A stretch of DNA of 64,000 bases from Flavobacterium oncorhynchi (lineage in GTDB: Bacteria > Bacteroidota > Bacteroidia > Flavobacteriales > Flavobacteriaceae). Location of the stretch: NCBI RefSeq assembly GCF_002217355.1, contig NZ_MUHA01000014.1, positions 1 to 64,000 of the forward strand. The letters are read 5' to 3'. The position numbers were made by a program, and so were the translations under genes. Position 1 is the stretch's first letter. Each line of letters opens with the position of its first letter. Positions 7,726 to 16,862 of the stretch are shown here, one piece after another. A model generated the notes under the pieces. It was not told where the DNA came from. It worked only from the letters and a program-made list of their open reading frames with translations, and did not search any database.

Positions 7726-8556
7726 ATGACAACACTAAACGACTTACATTCGATTTCATCAACGTTTTCGAATACTGATAAAATGCCGGTTTTATTTTTA
7801 GGACATGGAAGTCCTATGAATGCAATTGAAGAAAATCAGTTTGTGACGGGTTTTCGCAACTTGGCTAAGACATTACCGCAGCCCAATGCTATTTTATGTG
7901 TTTCGGCACATTGGTTTACTAAAGGAACCAAAGTTACTTCGATGCAAATGCCAAGAACGATTCATGATTTTGGAGGTTTTCCGCAAGCATTATTTGATGT
8001 ACAATATCCAGCAAAAGGAAGCCCTGAATTAGCATTAGAAACTAAAAGGATTTTAGATCCTATTGAGGTAGATTTAGATGAACATTGGGGGTTAGATCAC
8101 GGCGCTTGGAGTGTAATAAAGCACTTATATCCAGAAGCGAATGTTCCCGTAATTCAGTTGAGTATTGATTACACTAAATCAGGTCAATTTCATTTTGAAT
8201 TGGCGCAAAAACTACAATCACTGCGTCGTAAAGGAGTTTTAATTATAGGAAGCGGTAATATTGTACATAATCTTAGAATGGTAGATTTTAGAAACTTTGA
8301 TAAAGATAATTACGGTTACGATTGGGCAATTGAAGCTCGAGAAACGGTAAATAATTATTTATTAGATGGGAATTTTCAGCCGTTAATAGATTTCGAAAAA
8401 ATGAACAAAGCTGTTCAATTGGCAGTTCCAACGCCAGAACATTATTTACCTTTGTTATACACTTTAGGATTAAAAGAAAAATCAGAAGAACTGAGTTTGT
8501 TTAATGATAAACTTTTGGCAGGTTCATTGAGTATGACCTCAGTTAAAATTATTTAA
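7726..8556 (+). CDS. ygiD: 4,5-DOPA-extradiol-dioxygenase family protein YgiD
   Basis: The 276-residue protein belongs to the LigB-type extradiol dioxygenase family of YgiD, a zinc or iron enzyme that cleaves 4,5 of DOPA in vitro. Metal-ligand motifs are visible: LGHGSPM with His27, SAHW with His62, DEHWGLDHGAWSV in the middle, and IGSGNIVHNLR further on. It is cytoplasmic with no signal sequence. Palindromic repeats flank it on both sides and it appears to be monocistronic. The physiological substrate in this organism is unknown. Confidence 0.88.
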   Translation: MTTLNDLHSISSTFSNTDKMPVLFLGHGSPMNAIEENQFVTGFRNLAKTLPQPNAILCVSAHWFTKGTKVTSMQMPRTIHDFGGFPQALFDVQYPAKGSPELALETKRILDPIEVDLDEHWGLDHGAWSVIKHLYPEANVPVIQLSIDYTKSGQFHFELAQKLQSLRRKGVLIIGSGNIVHNLRMVDFRNFDKDNYGYDWAIEARETVNNYLLDGNFQPLIDFEKMNKAVQLAVPTPEHYLPLLYTLGLKEKSEELSLFNDKLLAGSLSMTSVKII

Positions 8557-8569
8557 AAATTGTGTAGAA

Positions 8570-8719
8570 ATTTTACCGCAAAGCACGCAAAGTTATTTTG
8601 TTTGGGATTACGCTTATAAAGTGTAAAAGTTCGCAAAGCTTTATCAATATAGCTTTGCGAACTTTTGTGTTTGATATAACCTTGCGAATAAAACAACTTT
8701 GCGTGCTTTGCGGTAAAAT
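8570..8719. repeat. Nested palindromic intergenic repeat, family 2
   Basis: Outer arms 8570-8594 and 8695-8719 are perfect 25-bp reverse complements (core accgcaaagcacgcaaag). Nested inside, 8625-8640 and 8651-8666 are perfect 16-bp reverse complements with a 10-nt loop. The whole 150-bp element would fold into a long cruciform or RNA hairpin. It lies between convergent genes (ygiD and the PQQ-type protein) and may end both transcripts. It carries no ORF. Confidence 0.8.
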
Positions 8720-8748
8720 GCGTTTCGCAGATCAGGTTACAAAGTAGT

Positions 8749-10083
8749 CTATTTTTCTAAATTATAAGCATATAAATATCCATCAGCGCTCCCAAAATAA
8801 ATAGTGTTATTATTTACAAAAGGAGAAGAAAGGATTGAACCTAATTTGTAAAACTGATCCATTACTTTTTTGTTGTTATCATAATAAGACAAATCTTCGT
8901 TTTGACCAGCATATCCAAAATCTAAAAGATCATTTTTCAAAATAGAATTGGCGTATTGTTTACGATTATCAGTGCTTATAGTATTTGATTTTTTTCCGTC
9001 AGAAAGTAAATCCAGTGAGAAGAAATTTCCAGTGAAATCACCAAAATAAATCGTATTTCCTGCTATTACAGGCGAGTTATAAACATAGCCATTTGTCTTG
9101 AATCGGTATTTTTCAGCGCCGGTTTTTGCGTCAAGTGCCAATAAAACATAGGTATCAGAAGTTCCTACATAAATAGTTCCATTTGTAATGACAGCAGTGC
9201 TTAGAATCCAAGAATTTTCAGCATCGTATTTCCAGATTAATTTTCCTGTTTCGGCATCAAGTGAAAAAAAGTGAGGATCACGTGCTCCAAAATATACTTT
9301 TCCGTCAGAAACCGTTACAGATGATTGTATTCCTTTAAAGCCTATTTTCGTAGAAGTTGCAAAACGCCATATTTCTTTTCCTGTTTCGGCATTCAGAGCA
9401 TATAAAACAGCATCCCAGCCGCCAATGAAGATTTTGTTTTTATCTATAACAGGAGTTCCATGAACGGGACCATTAGTTTTAAATTTCCAGTTTACATCTC
9501 CGGTTTTCGTATTAAGCGAATAGACGTTTCCGTCGCTGCTTCCAAAAATTACTTGAGCTGTTTTTTTATTTTGATATACGACTGGTGATGATAGGTAAAA
9601 ACTCCATAAGTCATCCATGTATTGTGTTTCAGGTTTCATTCCTCCTCCGCCTTTTTCTCCCATCCAGTGTTCTCCGCCTGTTTTAAATTTCCAAATTTGT
9701 TTTCCTGTTTTAGTATTTACCGCGTAATAATTGCCGTCAAAACTTCCAAAGAAAACAGTATCTTCAAAAATACTTGGTGAGCTGTGAATAGCGCCATCTG
9801 TTTTGAATTTCCATTTTAGATTTCCAGATTTTTCTTCAATTGCATATAAATTGCCATCTTCGCTGCCGATATAAACAATGCCGCTTTTGGTAATGGGCGA
9901 GGAGAAGATTTTACCTTCGGTTTTAAATTTCCATTTTAAAGTTGTCGGCGGCTGATAACCATTGCCGTCAAAAATGTGATTTGCAAATGCGTTTAATGGA
10001 ACAGCATTATTTTTTTGGCTTAAAGCCGAATTAATAAAAGTTAAATTCAATAAAAACAGAACCAGAATGGAGGATTTTCTCAT
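8749..10083 (-). CDS. PQQ-like beta-propeller secreted protein
   Basis: The 444-residue protein starts with a signal peptide (to about residue 22, SALSQ). It then carries at least seven beta-propeller blades of the PQQ/BamB type, with recurring WKFKT, SSP, VYFGS-D-G-N and ALDAKTG elements. The fold provides a circular scaffold. No PQQ-dehydrogenase catalytic residues or BamB membrane anchor are evident. A role as an extracytoplasmic binding or scaffold protein is an inference. It is transcribed alone, convergent with ygiD and divergent from kdsB. Confidence 0.82.
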   Translation of the reverse strand: MRKSSILVLFLLNLTFINSALSQKNNAVPLNAFANHIFDGNGYQPPTTLKWKFKTEGKIFSSPITKSGIVYIGSEDGNLYAIEEKSGNLKWKFKTDGAIHSSPSIFEDTVFFGSFDGNYYAVNTKTGKQIWKFKTGGEHWMGEKGGGGMKPETQYMDDLWSFYLSSPVVYQNKKTAQVIFGSSDGNVYSLNTKTGDVNWKFKTNGPVHGTPVIDKNKIFIGGWDAVLYALNAETGKEIWRFATSTKIGFKGIQSSVTVSDGKVYFGARDPHFFSLDAETGKLIWKYDAENSWILSTAVITNGTIYVGTSDTYVLLALDAKTGAEKYRFKTNGYVYNSPVIAGNTIYFGDFTGNFFSLDLLSDGKKSNTISTDNRKQYANSILKNDLLDFGYAGQNEDLSYYDNNKKVMDQFYKLGSILSSPFVNNNTIYFGSADGYLYAYNLEK

Positions 10084-10183
10084 ACTTTTTTTTCGGATAA
10101 ATATACTTTATTTTTTAAAACATTGGCAGTCAGTTTTATAACGATCTGTGGTGATTATGTTTTTTATCTTAGGTTTGAATAGT

Positions 10184-10191
10184 TACATTTG
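10184..10191 (+). promoter_or_regulatory. -7 box of the kdsB promoter
   Basis: TACATTTG matches TAnnTTTG exactly and lies 22 nt before the kdsB ATG. No clear TTG is seen at the usual distance upstream. Confidence 0.45.
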
Positions 10192-10213
10192 TTTTACATA
10201 AAAAAGATTTACA

Positions 10214-10948
10214 ATGAAAATAATAGCGGTAATTCCGGCACGATATGCTTCGACACGTTTTCCTGCAAAGCTTATGCAGGATTTAGGAGGTAAAACAGTA
10301 ATTTTAAGAACCTATGAAGCTGCAGTTTCGACAAAGCTGTTTGATGATGTTTTTGTGGTAACTGATTCTGATTTGATATTTGATGAAATCGTTTCTCATG
10401 GCGGAAAAGCAATTATGAGCATCAAAGAACATGAGTCTGGAAGTGACCGAATTGCAGAAGCTGTTGCCAATCTAGATGTCGATATTGTTGTAAATGTACA
10501 AGGTGATGAGCCTTTTACAGAAGCTGCGCCATTAGAGCAGGTTTTGTCTGTATTTAAAAATGATGCTGATAAGAAAATTGATTTGGCTTCGTTAATGCGT
10601 GAAATTACAGATGAAGATGAAATCAATAACTCAAATAATGTAAAAGTGGTGGTAGATCAATCGCAATTTGCATTGTATTTTTCTAGATCAGTAATTCCGT
10701 ACCCAAGAGATAAAGATGTTGGAGTTCGTTATTTTCAGCATATCGGAATTTACGCATTTAGAAAGCAAGCGTTACTAGACTTTTACAGTCTTCCTATGAA
10801 ATCTTTAGAAGCTTCTGAGAAGTTGGAGCAATTACGCTATTTAGAATTCGGAAAACGCATTAAAATGGTTGAAACAACACATGTTGGAATTGGGATAGAT
10901 ACGGCAGAAGATTTAGAAAGAGCCAGAGCGATGTTGCGTGATATTTAA
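10214..10948 (+). CDS. kdsB: 3-deoxy-manno-octulosonate cytidylyltransferase
   Basis: The 244-residue enzyme activates Kdo with CTP to CMP-Kdo for lipopolysaccharide core assembly in the cytoplasm. The N-terminal nucleotide-binding signature [15 protein letters not shown] is at 6-20, followed by [16 protein letters not shown] and VNVQGDEPF. The C-terminal part has [10 protein letters not shown] and the [15 protein letters not shown] motif, and ends with [11 protein letters not shown]. Length and motif order are standard for KdsB. A -7 box lies 22 nt upstream. Confidence 0.95.
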   Translation: MKIIAVIPARYASTRFPAKLMQDLGGKTVILRTYEAAVSTKLFDDVFVVTDSDLIFDEIVSHGGKAIMSIKEHESGSDRIAEAVANLDVDIVVNVQGDEPFTEAAPLEQVLSVFKNDADKKIDLASLMREITDEDEINNSNNVKVVVDQSQFALYFSRSVIPYPRDKDVGVRYFQHIGIYAFRKQALLDFYSLPMKSLEASEKLEQLRYLEFGKRIKMVETTHVGIGIDTAEDLERARAMLRDI

Positions 10949-11248
10949 TTACCCTTAGTTTGAACTCTGATTAAACAGATTTGTTTTTGCGAAAGCGAAG
11001 ATTAAAAACGGATTTTAATAATTTAATATGCGCGTTTTTTGTCATTTCGACGAAGGAGAAATCTTCGTAAGAAACTCCATACAGTTAATCTCCAATCTTT
11101 GTTGAGCTGCTTGTGAAGATTTCTCCTTCGTCGAAATGACATACTCGGCGGTTACTTTGAATAAAGAATATCTTTATCGATTTACAAGTGCGATTTCTCC
11201 TTACGTCGAAATGACAAACTTTATGGTTACTTTGTTTAAAACAAAAAA
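10949..11248. other. Intergenic region filled with repeat elements
   Basis: The gap between kdsB and the convergent E1 gene holds a full family 1 palindrome at 11041-11130 and a partial third copy of one arm near 11184-11215. The pieces ggttactttg at about 11152-11161 and 11222-11231 repeat at the same offset from the arm, which indicates partial tandem duplication. No gene is supported. Confidence 0.6.
11041..11130. repeat. Palindromic intergenic repeat, family 1, copy 2
   Basis: Arms gtcatttcgacgaaggagaa and its reverse complement end the element; they begin at 11041 and close at 11130. The centre carries tctccaatctttg, the reverse complement of the centre of the element at 1-90. A degenerate single arm (gatttctccttacgtcgaaa) follows near 11185-11212. 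This is a dispersed repeat rather than a terminator. The real terminator is downstream at 11243-11275. Confidence 0.75.
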
Positions 11249-11275
11249 AGCTCCAAATACTTGGAGCTTTTTTTT
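11243..11275. terminator. Terminator of the E1 dehydrogenase gene (bidirectional)
   Basis: The stem aaaagctccaa/ttggagctttt with a short loop is flanked by A and T runs on either strand. It lies directly after the stop of the minus-strand gene ending at 11297, and could also end plus-strand transcripts from kdsB. Confidence 0.8.
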
Positions 11276-11296
11276 ATCTAAAACATTCTAAAATTC

Positions 11297-13723
11297 TTAG
11301 TATAAACTAGGATATTTAGAAGGATTAACTTCGTTCATCATGCTGTATACTTTCTCAAAAATATCTTCGGCAGAAGGTTTAGAGAAATAATCGCCATCAG
11401 TTCCGTAAGCAGGTCTGTGTGCTTTTGCCGCAAGTGTTTGTGGTTTGCTGTCAAGATAATTGTAAGCGTCTTGCTCTTCTAAAATTTGTTGCAGGATAAA
11501 AGCTGAAGCTCCGCCTGGAACATCTTCGTCGATTATTAATAGACGGTTTGTTTTAGCGATACTTTTTACAATGTCTTTGTTTATATCAAACGGAAGTAAA
11601 GATTGAATGTCAATTACTTCACAGTCAATTCCTAAGTCTAATAATTCTGTTGCAACTTGTTGTACCAACCTTAAAGTTGATCCGTAAGAAACTAAAGTAA
11701 TATCAGAACCTTCTTTTAGTGTTTCAACAACACCAATAGGAGTTTTGAATTCACCAAAATTTAAAGGTGTTTTTTCTTTTAAACGGTAACCATTAAGACA
11801 CTCAATTACTAAAGCTGGTTCGTCGCACTCTAAAAGAGTATTGTAGAATCCTGCAGCTTGAGTCATGTCTCTTGGAACTAAAACGTGAATTCCACGAATC
11901 GCATTAATAATCATTCCCATAGGAGAACCAGAATGCCAGATACCTTCTAAACGATGTCCGCGGGTTCTGATGATTAATGGTGCTTTTTGTTTTCCAACCG
12001 TTCTATATTGTAATGTAGCCAAATCATCACTCATGATTTGTATAGCATATAATAGATAATCTAAATACTGAATTTCAGCAATTGGACGTAAACCTCTTAA
12101 AGCCATACCAATTCCTTGTCCAAGGATAGTAGCTTCGCGAATTCCGACATCGGCAACACGAAGTTCTCCGTATTTTTCCTGCATTCCTTCAAGACCTTGG
12201 TTAACATCACCGATGTTTCCAACATCTTCACCAAAAATCAAAGTTTCTGGATATTTAGAGAATAATGCGTCGAAATTATCACGTAGAATCATTCGGCCGT
12301 CAGAATCTGGTTTTGCATTTTCTCCATATTCAGGTAAAACTTTTTTTACTGAATATACATTTTGCTCAGATTCAGAATGTAAATTACTGCTGAATTTTTC
12401 TTGAGTAACTGCGATATAATTAGTAATCCAGTTTGATAAAAGCATTTTGCTGTTTGGTACTTCAACAAAGCGAAGAATCTTTCTGGCAAAAACTAAAATT
12501 TCCTTTTTTAGAGGTGCTTTTATTGCACTTAATTCTGAAATGTATTTTTTAATTCTGTCTTTATGGTTGATACTTGCTTCTGCAATTTGTTCCAATAAAG
12601 CCAAAAGATTTTTTTGATCTTCAATAATTGGGTTGATGAAAGAATTCCAAGCTTCTTTTTTGGCTTCTAGAACTTCTTTTTTCAATTCAAAATCAATTTC
12701 TGCTAGTTCTTCTGGAGATGCAATATTGATCGCAATCATCCATAAACGCATCTGACGAATACAATCGAAATCTCTTTCCCAAGCTAATCGTTCACTATTT
12801 TTATAACGTTCATGAGAACCTGATGTAGAGTGTCCTTGTGGCTGAGTTAATTCGTTAACGTGAATTAAAACTGGAATATGTTCTTCACGAGCAATAGCGC
12901 CGGCTCTTTCGTATGTAGAAACTAATTCAGCATAATCCCAGCCTTTTACTCTAAAAATTTCATATCCTTTAGAATCTTCATCACGTTGATATCCTTTTAA
13001 GATTTCAGAGATGTTTTCTTTTGTAGTTTGATGTCTTGCATGAACAGAAATACCATATTCATCATCCCAAACACTCATTACCATAGGAACTTGTAATACT
13101 CCTGCAGCATTTATGGTTTCAAAAAATAAACCTTCAGATGTACTTGCATTTCCAATAGTTCCCCAAGCTACTTCATTTCCATTTACCGAGAAATTGTCTT
13201 TGATAGTAATACCGTCAACGTTTCTGTAAATTTTTGAAGCTTGCGCTAATCCCAATAATCTTGGCATTTGTCCAGCTGTAGGTGATATGTCTGAGCTTGA
13301 GTTTTTTTGTTTAGTCAGGTTTTTCCAAGATCCGTCTTCATTTAAACTGTGCGTAACAAAATGTCCGCCCATTTGTCTTCCTGCAGACATTGGATCAAAA
13401 TTTAAATCAGTATGACCATATAAACCAGCAAAAAACTGTTGTGGAGTTAATTCTCCAATGGCCATCATAAAAGTTTGATCGCGGTAATAACCAGAACGGA
13501 AATCTCCATTTTTAAAGGCTTTTGCCATTGCTAGCTGCGGTACTTCTTTTCCGTCGCCAAAAATTCCAAATTTGGCTTTTCCTGTTAAAACTTCCTTACG
13601 ACCTAAAAGGCTACATTCACGACTTGTAACTGCAATTCTGTAGTCGTTCAATACTTCAGTTTTGAAATCTTCAAACGTTAAAGTAGTATTGCTTTTTTCT
13701 TTTATCATAATCTTGTGGGTCAT
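11297..13723 (-). CDS. Fused E1 alpha/beta 2-oxoacid dehydrogenase
   Basis: The 808-residue protein joins both E1 subunits of a branched-chain or pyruvate-type 2-oxoacid dehydrogenase: alpha part about 30-400, beta part about 475-795. This thiamine-diphosphate enzyme decarboxylates the 2-oxoacid and passes the acyl group to E2. The alpha part has GYYRDQT, AGRQMGGH and a diphosphate-binding stretch WGTIGNASTSEG then WDDEYGIS, where the usual GDG-NN pattern is altered. The beta part has FGEDVG, EIQYLDYLLYA and VVSYGSTLRLVQQ-like elements and ends in a transketolase C-terminal domain. The fused form is normal in Bacteroidota. A second ATG 15 nt downstream (13708) is an alternative start. No E2 or E3 gene is adjacent. 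Confidence 0.88.
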   Translation of the reverse strand: MTHKIMIKEKSNTTLTFEDFKTEVLNDYRIAVTSRECSLLGRKEVLTGKAKFGIFGDGKEVPQLAMAKAFKNGDFRSGYYRDQTFMMAIGELTPQQFFAGLYGHTDLNFDPMSAGRQMGGHFVTHSLNEDGSWKNLTKQKNSSSDISPTAGQMPRLLGLAQASKIYRNVDGITIKDNFSVNGNEVAWGTIGNASTSEGLFFETINAAGVLQVPMVMSVWDDEYGISVHARHQTTKENISEILKGYQRDEDSKGYEIFRVKGWDYAELVSTYERAGAIAREEHIPVLIHVNELTQPQGHSTSGSHERYKNSERLAWERDFDCIRQMRLWMIAINIASPEELAEIDFELKKEVLEAKKEAWNSFINPIIEDQKNLLALLEQIAEASINHKDRIKKYISELSAIKAPLKKEILVFARKILRFVEVPNSKMLLSNWITNYIAVTQEKFSSNLHSESEQNVYSVKKVLPEYGENAKPDSDGRMILRDNFDALFSKYPETLIFGEDVGNIGDVNQGLEGMQEKYGELRVADVGIREATILGQGIGMALRGLRPIAEIQYLDYLLYAIQIMSDDLATLQYRTVGKQKAPLIIRTRGHRLEGIWHSGSPMGMIINAIRGIHVLVPRDMTQAAGFYNTLLECDEPALVIECLNGYRLKEKTPLNFGEFKTPIGVVETLKEGSDITLVSYGSTLRLVQQVATELLDLGIDCEVIDIQSLLPFDINKDIVKSIAKTNRLLIIDEDVPGGASAFILQQILEEQDAYNYLDSKPQTLAAKAHRPAYGTDGDYFSKPSAEDIFEKVYSMMNEVNPSKYPSLY

Positions 13724-13895
13724 GTTGAGACTGCGAAATTACTTAAAAACAATTAATAATCATAATTCTTTAAAATAAATATAATTTAATTATTTGTATT
13801 TAAATTCAAAAAACTACGTATTTTATTTATGTTATTTTTATTGTTTTCGTTATTTTAATGATAATTATTTATGTTTTTGTTTAAAATTAATTCAA

Positions 13896-16727
13896 TTAAA
13901 ACCATTTTCGGGTGAAAAGATTAACTAATGTTTTTGGCGAGAAGGTAATTATGAATCGAATTTTTTCATTGTATTTATTTTGGGTGATTTCCCAGCCATT
14001 ATTAGAATAAACTGGGAAATATAATTCAAAATAGTCTGGAACTAAATTTAACCGAATACCGCTGTCATAAGCAAAATATTCGCTTTGATGTTTGTTTTTC
14101 AACAAACCTATATCACCATAAACTTCAATCCAATTCCAGATTGCATAGCTGGCATTTAGAGTTGTCATCCATTGGTTAGCATATGCGGGGGCAAGTTTAG
14201 ACTTAAAACCTCCTTCGGCCATAACATACTGCTGACTGAAAAATCCTGTGGTTTCTGATCTTCCGAAAAAGTTATAGTCAAAAAGATAATCTGTAGGTCT
14301 GTCTAAACCAAAACTAAAATAATCTGAATTTGTTGTGTTGTAAAGGAAAGTTCCCGCGTATAACCTTAAATTTAATTTATGATTGTTTTCAAATAAACGT
14401 CTGTATTCTACCTCTCCGGAAAGTTTTCCAAAATCTCCTGAAAACTGAATATCATTCATATAACTAAAATGATTAATCAGTTCTGTTTTTGTATTAGAAT
14501 ATCTAGCATTAAAAATAGAGTAGTTTGGTTTAGAATTGTCTGTAATGTAAGTACTCGCTTCTCGATTTACAATTACTTGTCTAAACATAAAGAGTTGTTT
14601 TCTATTATCTCTAAAATTTTCTTCACGAATTCTAAATTGAACCATTGGATTCAAACGCAAATAAGTGGCGTCTGGTGCGTAATGATAATAGTTTTGACTA
14701 ATGGAATAACGAATATTGTACAAGGTGCTGTGACGATAATTTTCGCTCCAAACAAAAGCTGATGATCCTGAGAGAGTTCCGGCTTTAATTGAATAGGCAG
14801 GAGTAATATCAAATGTAAACGGTTTGTCCAGAATGGTTTTATTATGAAAACGCATTCCGGGCGTAAAACCATCGTATAAGTTGTACGATAGCGTAGGTAT
14901 ATATAAGATCTGATTGTAGTAAGGATCTTCCAGATCTTTTGCAAAATTAAATTTTATCGGACGATTGGTAATGGCAAGCGTTTTTAACGACTTCCAGTTG
15001 TTTCTCTGGTTAAACTCAGGAACTTCATTGTCGTAGTTTATAACGATTTTGTCTGCATTTTTACGATCAAAATGATAAACAGAATCATTTTCTAGAGGTT
15101 CAATCCATTGTTTAAAAACAACTTCATTCTTCTTAAGTCCAAAAATAGGAATTGGAGCATAAATGCCAGTTCTGTTTTTAACCGAAAAAGCGATGCTGTC
15201 TGCTGTTCTAGAAACACTCGAAAATTTGTAATCAATTATATCACGAGAATCGATAATTGTTTTAAAAAACCAATCGATTTTTTTAGGGCTTTTATTAATT
15301 AGTATTTTTTCAAAATCATATCGGTTAGTTTGTTCTTGTTTATTCAGATTGTAAAATTCCTGTACGCTTTCTGGTACAATATTATGGTTTAAATAATCAT
15401 CTAAATAACTTAAACTTAGACCAGCTCTGTATTTACTCGCAATTTGTTCGTTAAACTTTATTAAAGTGTTTTTGGGATCTCCAAGAGGTTGATCCAGATT
15501 TTTACGAGCCATCAGCATATAATAATAGCTGTATTGCTCATTAAAAGTTAAATTGGTGATGTTGTAGCTGTTAAAGAGTTTCATTTTAGAAAGCTTGCCC
15601 AGCATTTTTTGATCCAAATGATTCTCTTCCATGTATTTTATCATGGCGTAAATCTGAATTCCATCAAAAATCCAGTTGTCTTTTCTAGGATCAAGACGAA
15701 GACTGTTTTTTAGATAATTGTTGAGGTATGTTTTGAAAAAAGTAATTTCGAACATAAACTCATCTGTAAACGGACTTATAAAGGAAGGAAGCTGATTGAG
15801 TCCGTAAAACGGATTTCGATTGTAATCAGCCTGCGAAACAGTGATTTTTTCATGTGGATATTTCCCGATGAACTCGTTAGCAAAAGCAGTAACTCTATTG
15901 ATTACAATTGCTTTTTGAGTTTCGCTGATTTTTTTATTGCTTAAATCTGAAAGAACTTCCAAAGAACCATTGCTGTAACTTTTAAAATTATTTTGTTTTT
16001 CGATTATTAAATTAAAATCTATTCTATTATTTCCAGAATACGAATACGTACTGAATAGAGGATTTGAAGCATCTTTTGAAATCGAATTTAAATCGGTAGT
16101 AATCGAGTAGTTGGCAGGTACTTTTATCTCAACTTGATAATCTGTAACGGCATTTGCGATGTCATCGAGGTTGAAATTATTATATTTTGTAAAACGATGA
16201 TTTTCAAATCGAGCAGGGCTTAGGAACCAGTTTTTTAAGTTCATTCCGCCATTTTGATCAAAACCGTAATGTGTAAATTTGTCGCTCGGAATTTTAGCAA
16301 TATAGGTAATATGAAGATCAATTTGTTCTCCTGGACGCAGCTTTCGGTTTAATCTGACCACAATAAAATCAGGATTCTTTGCGGTTCGTTCCCATTCAAG
16401 CGCCATAAAATCAGTATCAGTCAGGTTTAAAATGGTTGTATTTCCCCTTTCTGTTGTTTTAGCCACGTGAAAACCTCTATAAAATTCATCCGAAAAACGT
16501 TTGGCAAGCGGAGTGTTTTTGTCTGAAAATGCATTGTTCCAGTCATTCAAAACTATCGAAACTAAAGTATCGTTAGAAGTATTGCGATACGTAATATCCT
16601 GCTTGATATTTAGTGTTTTAAGTTCAAGATTTACCGCAACTTCCATCTTAGATTGATGTTGGCCGTATTGTTTTACTGAACTGAATAAAACAAAAATAAG
16701 GATTATAATTTTAGATAATGATTTCAA
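13896..16727 (-). CDS. M1 peptidase-like outer-membrane protein lacking the zinc motif
   Basis: The 943-residue protein begins with a signal peptide (to about residue 22). Residues 25-250 resemble the N-terminal beta domain of M1 aminopeptidases (ITYRNTSNDTL, LNRKLRPGEQIDLHITYIAKIP, a YGFDQNGGMNLKNWFLSPAR stretch). The next part aligns in outline with the M1 catalytic domain, but the HExxH zinc motif is missing: where it is expected there is FFKTYLNNYL, and the downstream Glu motif is NWIFDGIQIY, with Asp in place of Glu. The last 300 residues are amphipathic strands ending in LVNLFTRKWF, as in an outer-membrane barrel. It is probably a non-catalytic, barrel-anchored surface protein. Confidence 0.7.
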   Translation of the reverse strand: MKSLSKIIILIFVLFSSVKQYGQHQSKMEVAVNLELKTLNIKQDITYRNTSNDTLVSIVLNDWNNAFSDKNTPLAKRFSDEFYRGFHVAKTTERGNTTILNLTDTDFMALEWERTAKNPDFIVVRLNRKLRPGEQIDLHITYIAKIPSDKFTHYGFDQNGGMNLKNWFLSPARFENHRFTKYNNFNLDDIANAVTDYQVEIKVPANYSITTDLNSISKDASNPLFSTYSYSGNNRIDFNLIIEKQNNFKSYSNGSLEVLSDLSNKKISETQKAIVINRVTAFANEFIGKYPHEKITVSQADYNRNPFYGLNQLPSFISPFTDEFMFEITFFKTYLNNYLKNSLRLDPRKDNWIFDGIQIYAMIKYMEENHLDQKMLGKLSKMKLFNSYNITNLTFNEQYSYYYMLMARKNLDQPLGDPKNTLIKFNEQIASKYRAGLSLSYLDDYLNHNIVPESVQEFYNLNKQEQTNRYDFEKILINKSPKKIDWFFKTIIDSRDIIDYKFSSVSRTADSIAFSVKNRTGIYAPIPIFGLKKNEVVFKQWIEPLENDSVYHFDRKNADKIVINYDNEVPEFNQRNNWKSLKTLAITNRPIKFNFAKDLEDPYYNQILYIPTLSYNLYDGFTPGMRFHNKTILDKPFTFDITPAYSIKAGTLSGSSAFVWSENYRHSTLYNIRYSISQNYYHYAPDATYLRLNPMVQFRIREENFRDNRKQLFMFRQVIVNREASTYITDNSKPNYSIFNARYSNTKTELINHFSYMNDIQFSGDFGKLSGEVEYRRLFENNHKLNLRLYAGTFLYNTTNSDYFSFGLDRPTDYLFDYNFFGRSETTGFFSQQYVMAEGGFKSKLAPAYANQWMTTLNASYAIWNWIEVYGDIGLLKNKHQSEYFAYDSGIRLNLVPDYFELYFPVYSNNGWEITQNKYNEKIRFIITFSPKTLVNLFTRKWF

Positions 16728-16803
16728 GAATTTGGCGTAAAATTTTGGACTGTATCTTTAATGTACGTGTGTTCTGTTATTTTGGTTTTATGTAAAAATA
16801 GCA

Positions 16804-16833
16804 TAAAAAAAGCTGTTTTAAAAAACAGCTTCT
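16804..16833 (-). terminator. Terminator of the LOG-family gene
   Basis: A 10-bp stem (16810-16819 with 16822-16831, aagctgtttt) is followed on the minus strand by a run of T at 16805-16811. It lies 30 nt after the stop of the gene at 16863. Confidence 0.75.
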
Positions 16834-16862
16834 CTTTTTTATAATAATATAGAATTCAAACA

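Noticed and set aside
14469..15302. Several plus-strand frames inside the M1-like gene
   Set aside because: All are antisense shadows of one intact 943-residue frame.
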